From the NCBI GenBank assembly GCA_000969725.1, contig JXSR01S003022.1: DNA of 35,969 nt. One strand, written 5' to 3'. The position numbers were made by a program, and so were the translations under genes. Position 1 is the first letter of the stretch; each line of letters starts with the position of its first letter. The notes beneath the pieces are model-generated. The model saw only the letters and a program-made list of their open reading frames with translations, had not been told where the DNA came from and did no database searches. Source of the DNA: Ophiothrix spiculata (lineage: Eukaryota > Echinodermata > Ophiuroidea > Amphilepidida > Ophiotrichidae). Positions 23,501-35,500 of the stretch are shown here, piece by piece.

Positions 23501-26500
23501 ATTCGAAAGCTATATGAAGACTCCAGCTACAATAAAGTAGTTCTGAGTATGAGAGTTATATTTCTAATAAAAGACCGTAGTCCAATACATTATATTGAGA
23601 ACATATATTGATTGGGAATTGTTCTGTGTGAAGTCATACAAAGGTCATAATTTTGTTTTTTGAGAAAGGCTTTTACGATGGGAATTCATAACAATTGGTA
23701 GCAGCTTTGACTTCTTCAGTCTTCAGGACAAATAATTTAAAGACATGTGGGCCGTCACTTCCCACTGATGACTCGCATGAGCCATTCACTGAAGGCTGCC
23801 CCTTGCCAACAGTGTTGAAAGCAGATCACCTCTTTAAGATTGTGGTGGCTCAGAAAAGAGCCTTTTTGAAGGCTACCCCTTGCCAACAGATTCACACAAA
23901 AGTAGGTTACCCCTTACCTCTAATGTGTTGTTCTTTTGAGATTTTCATGGCTCTGAAAAGAGTCTTCCTGAAGGCTGCCCCTTGCCAACAGGTCATAAAA
24001 TTGGAGAATTATTTGCAGACTGGAGTAAATATCTGCAAATCAACTTAATAACTATGCAGGCTGTGCTTAATGCATTTGTCCTCGTACTTTTGCCCCATGA
24101 TCATACTAAGAATGTGAATACTTCACATTTTACATTTTAACAGAATTCTGGTGTAATGTTCACATCTGTTCATTATAAGCTTGCAATAAATAAAATAAAA
24201 CTAAATATTGAAATAAGATTCATCTTTTTTCTCTTCATAGGTGTGTGGCTTGCACGAACAGTAGCTGGGCTTGTGATTGGTGTATCTATAGCAACAAGTG
24301 TACACATGATAACAGAACTTGCACGGACGATTCTAGCGGAAGCATTATTGGCGGTATCAATGTAAGTCCATTTTCATACTTCACTCACTCTATTGACATG
24401 TTATTTTGTATTGTTTTTTTATTTCTATTCTCCATCATGTTTATATATTTTTTTCAGTATTACATAAGCTATGATGTTGAATCTAGCTAGCTGATAAAAA
24501 TGTATTTGAATTTGAATATGTTCTCTTGTTTCCAGTTACTTAATTAATTTGTTTTTGTAATAATGATAACGTTTTGCTAACCAGGAAATTAGACTATCTT
24601 CTCAGAATCCAGTTCATCTGATTAAGGAGCCAGTCGCTAGAAGTGAAGTAAGGAGATCAGACTTGTATTATTTGAATATGGTGGGAGAATAATCCAATCT
24701 GGCTGTATAAAAATGCAAATAAAGCAAATTCCACACATCAAGCTTTTAGTAAGAGCTTTATTAATCTTGAACTTTTGGTATCACAGAATGGGGGACATTG
24801 CTTAACTCAATATTTCTAATCATCATCCTTTGGCAAGGAAGCTTTTTTAGCTGGTAATAATCTTTAATAAATGCAACATTCTTGCAATATATATATTCAG
24901 TTACTGCTTAGAACATGTTGTATATAAAGTAAAAAACTTAGAGATTTAATTAGCCAAAGATGTCCTAACAGATGGTTTATCTTGTAGTCAAAGGTCCTTG
25001 CTATGAAGCCTAAAAACTCAAGCTTGCTTTGCTTCACTGGATTATCTGGAGTGGGGTGGGGTGTTGATAGTGATGATCAATTTAGTGCTTGAGATGCGGG
25101 AGATGTGCTTGGTGTTCACAATACTTCACTCTTTACTATATGAATTGATATAATTTGAGACCATTCTCTCTCTATAGATAACAAACCTGTCTATTTTGAC
25201 AAGTATATTTTAGTGTGACTCACATACACGTACACTTATCATTAGCTTAATGTTCCTCATGAAGGACAAACATTTTCAATTATATCTGTTTTTGTTTTGA
25301 TAAAATTTGCTAAACTTAGCACTAAGGAGCTACCAAAATCTGTAATTCGCTTTAATACTCTACATTGGTCAATGCTAGCAATACTGGAAATAACATTGAG
25401 CACTACTCAATCTTAACAATGACAATACTTATACCAAGCAATGGGCCATTGGTCAAAATATCACAGTGTCCGTAGCGTCATAAATCTGTTACATTCTTTT
25501 CTTGTTGGTTTCATTTCATGTGTTTTGGTACTTTAACATGTTTGTGTTTGTATTAGCTGTTCATTCACATATTCATCACATGTGACACGCATTATTGTTT
25601 TTCATGTGTACTTTGAATAATGTTTAGCACGTGTATATAGTTCATACATATTTTGCTTTTAGATTTTAGCAATTAATGCTGTGCTTTTGTTTGTAATTAC
25701 TGTAGTACTTAGTACAGAAACAAAACATTGAATATGCATTTCTTTAGCAATTCATGTTGTACTTGGTTTTCTAGCAATCCCTGTAATACTAAGTACTCAG
25801 AGGGGGGGGGGGGGAACTTCAGCATTTGTTCAATGCTCATTGCTTTTGCAGTTCCTATAGCATTGGGTGTCTTTGCACTTCATCAATGCTTGACATATGT
25901 ACAATCCCATTCGGTATTTGGCAATTCATATATTCGGGTGCTTTTGCAATTCTCACCTATGGTAGTACACAAGTATAAGACCACTTTTCTTTTGATATAT
26001 AATGTCAGTAAGTAATAAAATATGCATTTTAAGTAGAGCCAATATCCTATTATTTTCCAGACATTTTTCATAAAACTAATTTAACCCTGCTTAGTAAATT
26101 TAGCAAACAGGAGCACCAGGCGTAAAATTGCATTTACTTAAAAGCAAATCTGTGCGTCTCCGACACAGCCTCATGTTGATTGCAGAGTATACATCTATCA
26201 CATTTATATTGCTGACACTAATTTCTACATGACCATGTATTTTGCTTGTGTGATTGAATGACCTTGGACACTGTGGCATTTAACAACCACTGTCTGGAGG
26301 TCTGACGTTCATTAACCCCAGGAGTATTACTGGCAGTCTTAGGCAGAGCAAAAGAAATTAGGGCTTTAAACTTCCTATTGTAGAGGATGTTGTAATTATT
26401 TATGCATGTGCTCCAATTTTCTCCCAGTTTATTTTGATGAGTAGAATTAAAATGATGGATTTCTGGTATAAATCAATGATTTCAGTAAAAAAAATTGATT

Positions 26501-29500
26501 TCGGTTAGTTTCCCCTAACTTATTTCCATCTGTTTAGTCAAAAAAATGAAGCCTGTCACTGCAGATATCCCATTCAATTTGTGTTTTTTTTGCCCTTTCG
26601 TTTTTTTAAAGTGCTCTTATATTTTGCTAATTATGACAAGGTGTTTAAGAGTTACATGGATTATATCTGCCTTGGGCTCGTCTTTTGTTTTTGTAATAAG
26701 TGGTTGAAATTTATTGCTGAAATTTCTGTTTGATTCTGCCAGTACAAGTAGGAAAAGGAGTTTTTTTTTTTTTTTTTTGGGGGGGGGAGGTATGACAATA
26801 GACATAGTCCAACCCTCTGTTCTGTGTGGGCTGGTGATTTAAATGATATTAATGTTGCCTTGGTGCCATAGGTACTTTATTGACTCATGTAAGGTATGGT
26901 TAGCAGAAAATTGTTTTTATGTAAGTCGAAATTAATACAATGGATGCTTTAGTACGAAAAATCTAGAACAGGGCTTACATATTTAAGGAATGTTTGTCGT
27001 AAGTGTATAGCTAAAGCCTAATTTTTGTGTTTCTTTTTGTAGAATCCCACTGGTCCTCAAGATGGCTTTGAGTTCTGTCCACAACTAGCAATTCAAGATG
27101 ATGATGTACTAGTGTCTGTTGGAGTACCCAGGAGCATTACAGCGGAGATACAGAACCTACCGAATGATAACAAGGTAACTTTGGAAATTTAAAGCCATTA
27201 AAAGTAATAAAAGAAAAAGGGACTGCCTGTATTTTCACAAGCTTGAGTGCCCAGTTTTCTTTCAAAGCAATTTGGCCAGATACCGTTTTTGTTAATTTGG
27301 TGGTGAATGTGTGCACTTATCCTTCAACCTTAGCCTGTTGCCTTCCTGGCATTGAAGTATGCAGGAACACATTAACTCTGACCCTCTTAATGGCCAAAAA
27401 CTCCTCAAATATTATTGTATCAAAAATCCGTATTTTCATGCACACTCCATTGTATGATTTGAATCCTAGACTCCTTGTACCCCGATCCAATGTTCAGCAA
27501 TGGTTGGTTCTGCCTCATCAGCATGTCAGTGGCCATGTCTCTATCTCACAGTTGTGACATATTTGACTTTTACAATTTTCTTCATTTTGACTGTTAGATT
27601 TTGTAGTATACAGCACTGTTAGGATTCTGAATCAGTTTGGAGCAAATTACTTACATATTGATACTATCAAACATTTATTTTTTCTTAAGAATTACAAGTT
27701 AACTAACATTCCTGTCACAAAATTACCCTGTCGTGATGGTCGCAAAGACACAATATTTTGAGTTGGAATAAATTTAACTTTTATTGCCATAGACCATTGT
27801 GGCAATATGCAAATGTGTCGTGCTACAGTACAACAACTCAAAATTGCAAATGTTTTGTCGTGTGCCGCAAAGTCGTGTGTCGCAATGACAGCTAGTCTGA
27901 AACCACCTTAAGTGGCAAGTGCTTCAGTGACAATGCCAATCAGGCAGCTTACTGCCTTGCAACAGTAAACGTCATCATTTCCAATGAATTTAACTTGAAA
28001 GTATGTCTTTCCTGTAGAAAATTGTCAAGCCCTGCTCTTTCTTGTTTTTTCTTCTAGGTTTCAAGCTATGAGTGCAGAGTTAAAGTTGAAGGTACTGATC
28101 AGACTGTTGCAGCTAGTAGGACTGGTGATACTATAACATGCCAGGAAAAATCTGTGAGTATATTTTATTTTTCATACAGTAAAAAAATTCAAAATTACAG
28201 TTAATTTAACTTTACAGTTAAAGTTAAATTACAGTTTAAAAAATTCATTATTTTTACTGCTATTAATTATATCATTAATGATAAAATTAGGAAGACACAA
28301 AATACATGGATGGGAAAAAAGATTTCCATCTGTGTTCATCTCATATATATATTTTATTCTTTATAAACAGTGTTATGTCAGAATTATATGTATTTATAGT
28401 ATAAAGTTAGTAATCTTAGGACTCAAAGTGTTTTGTAAACTCTGTTTTTCACCTGATATCCCTTCAACTGGTTTCTTTATTATTTAATTTAAGCTTGATC
28501 AAAGTTCTGGAACTTTTGGACCACTGGTCAATTTATTCAGTACTTTTTTGACCACTGATCATTTTTATGTTGTTGTCTGTACTTATTGTTTAAATGATTT
28601 ATTTCACTTCACATTCTGCCTTCTGTTACACTTTTTTTTATCTATTTTTTTATTTAGCCCCTTTGTATGTTCCATTTTCCTTGTCTGTAGTTGATATAAT
28701 TTCTATAATGGAAAATAAAATGAATGTCGGATGTAGTACTTGAGATGGGCCGAAACCATCACAGTCGGCCTCCAAACAAAATTTTCGCTACCGAACATTT
28801 GGTCGTGACGTCAAAATGACGAGTGACTCTAAACAAAATAACTTCAACACTTGAGTTGAGACCAAATAAAATTTCGCGCTAGATTGCACATGTTATTGAA
28901 TTGCCATATACATTGGACCAAATGTTTGTTACCCGTTCATACTTTAAATTTGATGGCAAATATTTGGTGACGTCACAACCAAATGTTTGGTAGGGAAGGC
29001 CGACTATGGTTTCGGCCATAAGCACCTAATCAATATATGTGAAATCAGTACTTCATTACTTCCGTCTTCTTTGTATTTATACCATAGAGCTCAATTATTT
29101 TTGAACAGTCTTAGATTTAGAGTGGAGATCATGGACTTATCACCATTTTTATTACGGCATGGGGATCATGTTGGGTGTATTCAGTTTTTTGCCGATGATG
29201 CATCACATTTTGTCATAATGCGCGAATATTGAAAACACGCACATACTTTGCATGCAGGTTGGTTTATCATTAGCGTAAATTATTTTTCCGTAGTTTGTTT
29301 CAATGAGCAACAGGATTTCAACCCCAGAGTTGATTTTGGTGGGAACCAAGTGTACCTAAATACCCCCAATATGAGCTCCATGGCTGACGTCACCATTACA
29401 CAGACCGGTATACGAAGTCTAGTAACATCAATTGAAAAGTAAAATCATGTTCTATGCGTATACTAAAACATGGCTTATTTTCATTGTTTCTTCTTATGCA

Positions 29501-32500
29501 GTATACATACAGTGCAGATGAACACACTCTTGATGTTATTCTCACTGTTGTGTGGAATGGAGACAGGCAATTGGATGATGTTCATGGATTTGAAGGTAAG
29601 CTACCTCCCCCCTCCAAAAAAAAAAATGAAATAATGTTGAGGAGGATATTTATGGGCTTTAAAGTGCTGCCAAGGCAAGCCATACACTGTAACTGGCAGT
29701 GGATCAAATGTACGAGGTTGGAGCTCGAATCCCATTGGAAACTAGAATGCATAATTGTGTTGCACTTAAACCAATTTTTAATTGATTTTGTGGATGGGCT
29801 TTCGATATTTGGTTATGATCATTATTTCCTGGTAATATTTTGGTGTTGTATACATTAGTTGGATGCAAGTCCTATTCTGTATTTGCTGATGACATAAGTG
29901 TAGATCAAACCAAAAATTTATTGGGCAATATAAACTAAAATTCAGGCTTGGGTTGCATTTATAAACAATGGCACCCTGCAATCTGAATTTATGTTGTTCA
30001 ATGCCTTACATTTAGCCTTTTAACTTACTTGTTCAAATCTTGGCTTATAGTCCTCTTTAGGCTTGGCATCCAAAGACATTTGCTTGCCCGAGTGATATTC
30101 GCTCACCCTAACAAGAAAACTTGAAACAGACATTGGCTTAGCAAATTTCATGGCATTCGCTACACTTTAGATTGAATTGGAGCGAAGATGGCTCCAAATA
30201 TTCTTGGGTTTGTTTATTCAATAATCATAGCACTACAACATGCGTGAGTGACATTCACTTTCATCGATTGAAACAATGTTCGCGCAATGAGATGGACATT
30301 TGCTCTCCGTTTTAGCGAATAAGTCAGAGTGAATATCAAGAGCGAATGTCTTTGGACACCAAGCCTTAAGAGTATGACTTGTCATAGGTTTTCTGTTTTA
30401 AATGACAGTTTAGCAGTAAATGCATTAACCTATTGACTGTAAATGTCAAAATGTTTGGATAATTCAGCTTTTGACTTGTTTCTCACCATACATGCAAATA
30501 CTAACTTACTTCTATATTGTGTCATTCATTTCCAGTAACATTATACAAATGTGATGTTGGTCGGCCAGACTGCAGTCGTTGCCTCTCAGCTGAAACAACC
30601 AAACCAGAACTTATGTGCGGATGGTGTCAAGATGATCGTGTTTGCACAGTGGAGAATAGCCCTACTTGCAATGGTAACTGGATACCACCCAACAGCGGCA
30701 TGAATTGCCCAGCTCCAATACTGACAGGGGTAAGTAAGAATGTTTAAAATCACTTATGAAATCTATCTGAGATGGGTTGTGAATCTTGCAAAGTAAAAAT
30801 TTGGCAAATTTGAAAGCCTGTGTATGCTCAAATGTGATAGATATGATTTTTTATGGAAAATCTGCTGCATGTTGTTTGGAAAGTTCTACAATTTTACAGT
30901 AAAAAAGGCTATTTTATTTACATTTTTAGAAATATCGGAATAAATATGTAAATGTTGTGATTTTCAGTTAAAAAACCCACAAGAAATGTGCATGTGAAAC
31001 CCCGGGTTTGGAACATGAAACAAACTTGTCTGTTTTAGCCGAACTTGGGAATCTTAATTTGTGATGAGGTCAAAAGTCACATACCAAGGTCACAGATCAT
31101 ATGAGGTCAAGCTGTAAAATAAGCTTAAAATGTCTAATTGGTCTCAATTGATTTTGAACCAAACTTAATTTGTGATGAGGTCAAAGGTCATTTACCAAGA
31201 TTACAGGTCACATGAGGTCAAGCTCTAAAATGTCAAATTGCTTTCTATCAAAAATTTGAACTCCAGTTGAAACCGATTTGGTATTTGGATATAGTGCAGG
31301 AACTTAAATTTGTTGATAAGGTCAAATGTCTCATCTAAATTCAAAGTTGTATGAGGTCAAGATGTAAAATAGACTAAAAATGTTATACCAGGTTTGTCTT
31401 TTGGTTCCAAAAACCAATACTGTTGTTGAGTAGATTTTTTTTTTTGATTCTGAAAACATTATGTTCAAGTTCAAACATTTTATTTGCAATTTGTTTACAT
31501 GGCAATTACCTTTCTTTTTTACTCCTCAGGTGTCTCCACAAACTGGTCCACAAGAAGGTAACACCATCATTGCCATAACAGGAACTGATTTAGGGAAGAT
31601 GTTTGCTGATGTAACAGAGATAACAATTGGTGGAGAACCTTGCTCAAAAGAAGGATTGGAAGAGCACTACATAGCTGGTAGCAGGTATGTTACAACCATA
31701 AATGCATAGTTTGAAAGACTGCATACAAATTACAATTATAGGGTGTTCTAGATGTAGTGTACTAACATAAAAACTGTTACTCAAAAGACATATTGTTCAT
31801 TTAAGCATAGAGATGAGGTGGTTATTTGAAAAGTTTTTACATTACATTAAAATTTACTTAAAAAAGTAGGCAAAAGAGACTGAATGCTAGTCTGGACTTA
31901 CTGCACTTTCAGGTGGAGTTTAAGAGCTGGGAGCTCTTTCACCAATTTTACTACCGTTGGCAACTTGCCCAATAATTGAGCAAGGGGTCCGACTGAGCCT
32001 CACCGGGTTACACCAGTTCAGGTGAAGCTCGCTAAAAAAACACAATCTTTCACTAGACAATATTTCTGATACGCAGCCAATTTGCCATTTTGCTATTCTG
32101 CTGATTCGCTTGCTTACTCTTTTGAAATGTGACTGAAGCAAAGAACTTCTAGCAAAAAAATTCCAGCAAGTTCTCCTAACTTGCTCAAAAATCAACAATA
32201 CAGGGGGGTGTCTAAGATTCTCTCTGTATGAGACCTAAGCTTTAGCAAGTATCAAATAAAAATCATATAAGAAAAATTCATCCTTTAATTTTGATGTAGA
32301 AAGAATTGAGTATTATTATTTTATTGTGATGTACTAGTTAAATCGTTCAAAAATCATTGTATCAATATGACACACACACACTTAGCCAGTTTAGATAATC
32401 TATGTCCCAATTTCTTTGTTTCTACAGCGTTAGTTGCCGCACTGTATCTGGTGATATAGATGAGGAAGCTCAACTTTCTATGACAATTATGGGTGCTGAT

Positions 32501-35500
32501 GGAAATCCTCAAGAAAGCACAGGCAATGTGGTCTTTACATACAGGGTATGTATTTTGGTTCTGTGGGTATTTTTCAAACCAAAACAACAAATAAGATGAA
32601 ATTTAAGCAGTCTTAAACAACCATATTTAATCTTTGTTGCAATAATATTGTTGCAACAATAAAGTCAAATTTCTTACGCAACTTTGTGCAACTATTTGCT
32701 TTCCCTTGCTCTTGTTTACCAGTCCTTACATCAATTCACTGGCAGGACTTTTGTCAACACAGCATTGTATGTCTTGAACAGTTTCCCAGCTATACTTTGA
32801 TCAACACAAAATAGGCGGGAATTATGAGGCTTTTCTTCATCCGCAAGTAAACATAATCCCTGTTACATAACAGGGATATGATAGATAATGCCTTTTAGAT
32901 AATGATGCGCGAGTCACACTTGCAATGCACGCTGCGTCTTCTGCAGTTGTGCAGTCTTCTGCAGTTGTGTAGTGTCCAGCTACGCACACGCTTATCTGTA
33001 TCAATCAAGGAAGTTATAAAGGGGAACCGGTACTCTCCGCCATTTTGATTTCATCGCCGTGTAAATCCTATGGGACGGCAGCCATCTTGGATTGTCGCTC
33101 ATGGAGGGTGAGTTATTGTACCTCCGGCATTTTACGGCTCCGCGGTGCAACACTTCGAGAGTCTTCGCAACGGATTAGCGGGAAAATTGGCGTACTTTAA
33201 TCACAGCAAGTCGCAATGCACACTGAATGAAACGCATACATGGTTTGCGCGTGAAACAAAATGCACACGCTGTATATGCGTCAGGTGAAGATTTACGCGA
33301 TCTGCCTGGATATCGGGTCAAATTCCAAATATATCCGGAGGTACAATAACTCTGCTCCATCAGCGACACAAGATGGCGGAGAAAGACGGTTCCCCCCTTT
33401 AACTTCCTTGGTATCAATTCACGATGTGAAGAGGCCCGCCTTTTTGGTGTTGATCAAAGTATAGTGACATAGTGTTGTTGGTACCAGTATTGAGTGGTGT
33501 TTCATCCTTCAAGAGCAGATTGCATGAGCATCTTATGTTGGCTAGGGCACCGGAGCAAAATAAGGCCAAAGCTCTTGATTTTAATGTATTTGTTTGAAAA
33601 AGAAGCTGTGGTCAGGCTGTTGCTGACAACACAGCTGTGGCCTCATTTTTGCTCCAGCGCTAACGCTCTGCCCCATGGACCCCATTTATTTGCGGTGAAC
33701 CACAGATATATATATAGACCATATCTATAATTGACCTACTCCCGCCGTTGATGGGGTAAATCCACAGAATTGGACGGGGAACGGAACTCAGAGCGAGAGC
33801 AAGTAGTGTGTTTATCATACTTTGCCTCGTTCTGAGTTCCGATTCCCCTATGGATTTACCCCATCAACGGCGGGATTATGTCAATTATCGATATGGTCTA
33901 TAGGAATTTGTATCATAGCACAGTGCTGCTTATACTTGTTCGTGTCATTTTCATAGTATTTTATGTTAAAGGTAGCAGTAGGTTTGGTTAAAATATATAT
34001 TGAATTAGTATCCTCTTAACTGTGATATAATGCACACACTAAATTTAAAATGTGGAACTCAGTGTTCTATAAATGCAAATCAGTTTTTATAAAATAGGAT
34101 TTTCTTGTTTTCTTTTTAACAGAATCCATCAATTTCTTCCTTTACTCCTACTGAGGGGCCATCAGCTGGTGGCACAGATGTTGCTATTGAGGGCATGTAT
34201 CTCAATGCTGGCTATGAAATCACTGCCATGATTGGATCACAGTGTGTGGTGGACAAGTAAGTTACAAGATGGGTAATGTGGCAATATTTCATAACTGATA
34301 GGAAATGTTTATTATCACACCAGGAGGAGAATTTATGACCATATTTTGAAGAGAAAAAAAAAACCAGTGCATTGAGAGCATCGAAAGGCATTGTATTCTG
34401 TCACTGAGCAGGTTGGGGTTGGAACCAAAGGGTGATTAAAGCTCTTCCCATAAACACACAGCAACATGTCAATAACCCAATGGAATGATCACCAAGGTCA
34501 CTCCACTACTGCATTCATTTGTGTGGTAAACAGTTTGAAATTACTGTATTTCAAACTGTATTTTGGGAATGAAAAACTCTGTTGAGGTGAGATTTGTTTA
34601 CATTAATATCAAGCTGTGATTATCCCCTTTCTGAAGGTCTTTTTCATTCACACTTCGACTATATAATAAATTTTCTATAGCAAGTTTTCCATGAGTAGTT
34701 TTGTGTATAAGTCTATGGCAGTTGGATCATTCAATGTGTTGTTTATAAGCTCTGGAAGTAACAGTTTGCATTGAATGGTGGGAAGTACTTTAAACACTCT
34801 CTGGGTTGGAACATTGCATTTTAGATTTGTCATCAAAAAGGTTTGTTTTTGGTGATTTTTGTGAAATAAAAATAAAGAGGTTGCAAAAAAAACACATTAA
34901 TAGTGACTTGAGTGGTATGACAAAATTTATTATTTGGTTCAGCGTTGGTATGATATGGGAAATTATTGCCCGCTTAGTGACATATCCAGGCTCTGTGTCA
35001 TATCTAGGCGAAGCGCAGCTGTACCTGGGTATAACACTTTTGATTGAGTAGAATGAGACAGGGCTGTGAAATCTCAGATTTTAATTGGAATTCCGACTTT
35101 TTAAAATCTCATAAATGTGAATTTCCGATTTTTTTTTAACAAGACAGCAAATTTCTGATTTAAAAAAAATCGGAAACTATTGAAGTAATAAATGAAACGT
35201 AAACGACTCAATTTTGATACTAAACTGGGTCTAATTTTTTGTAAGTTAGGTTGGCTTTTAGATATACTCAGCCACGACCGTATTATGGCGGTGCAAAGTT
35301 CAGAGTCATAGCATTAGCAGTATGTATAACGCCGCTGAATGGGGTCGGGAACGGAAGTAGCAGGCGACACTGCGGCATGACAACACTTGCGGGACACTTG
35401 TGAAGGTGTTTTAATTATAATTTCACCGTCGTTTTTCCATCAATACTTTACGAAAATTACAATCGATCAAGATGTCAGTACAGCACAAATGTATCATAGT

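Larger units (their letters stand above)
28154..29501 (+). other. Plexin intron after exon J
   Basis: A 1,348-base intron (gtgagt...tgcag) carrying two transposon-derived elements back to back (28748-29017 and about 29114-29425). Confidence 0.8.
32546..34122 (+). other. Plexin intron after exon N
   Basis: A 1,577-base intron (gtatgt...aacag). It contains an 18-base tandem duplication (32937-32972) and two MITEs (33017-33401, 33713-33902). Confidence 0.85.

Noticed and set aside
25650..25960. Possible tandem repeat with GCAATTC and TACT blocks
   Set aside because: Spacing is irregular and similarity is too low to define a unit by eye.
26761..26787. T-run followed by G-run as a retrotransposon tail or quadruplex
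   Set aside because: Simple homopolymers with no flanking duplication or element; length is prone to assembly error.
29454..29858. 134-codon open frame
   Set aside because: Only the part at 29502-29595 is coding (exon K); the rest reads upstream intron and past the donor.
34360..34460. Second tRNA-like SINE suggested by GGTTGGAACC
   Set aside because: Box A is not convincing and the box-B match is poor.
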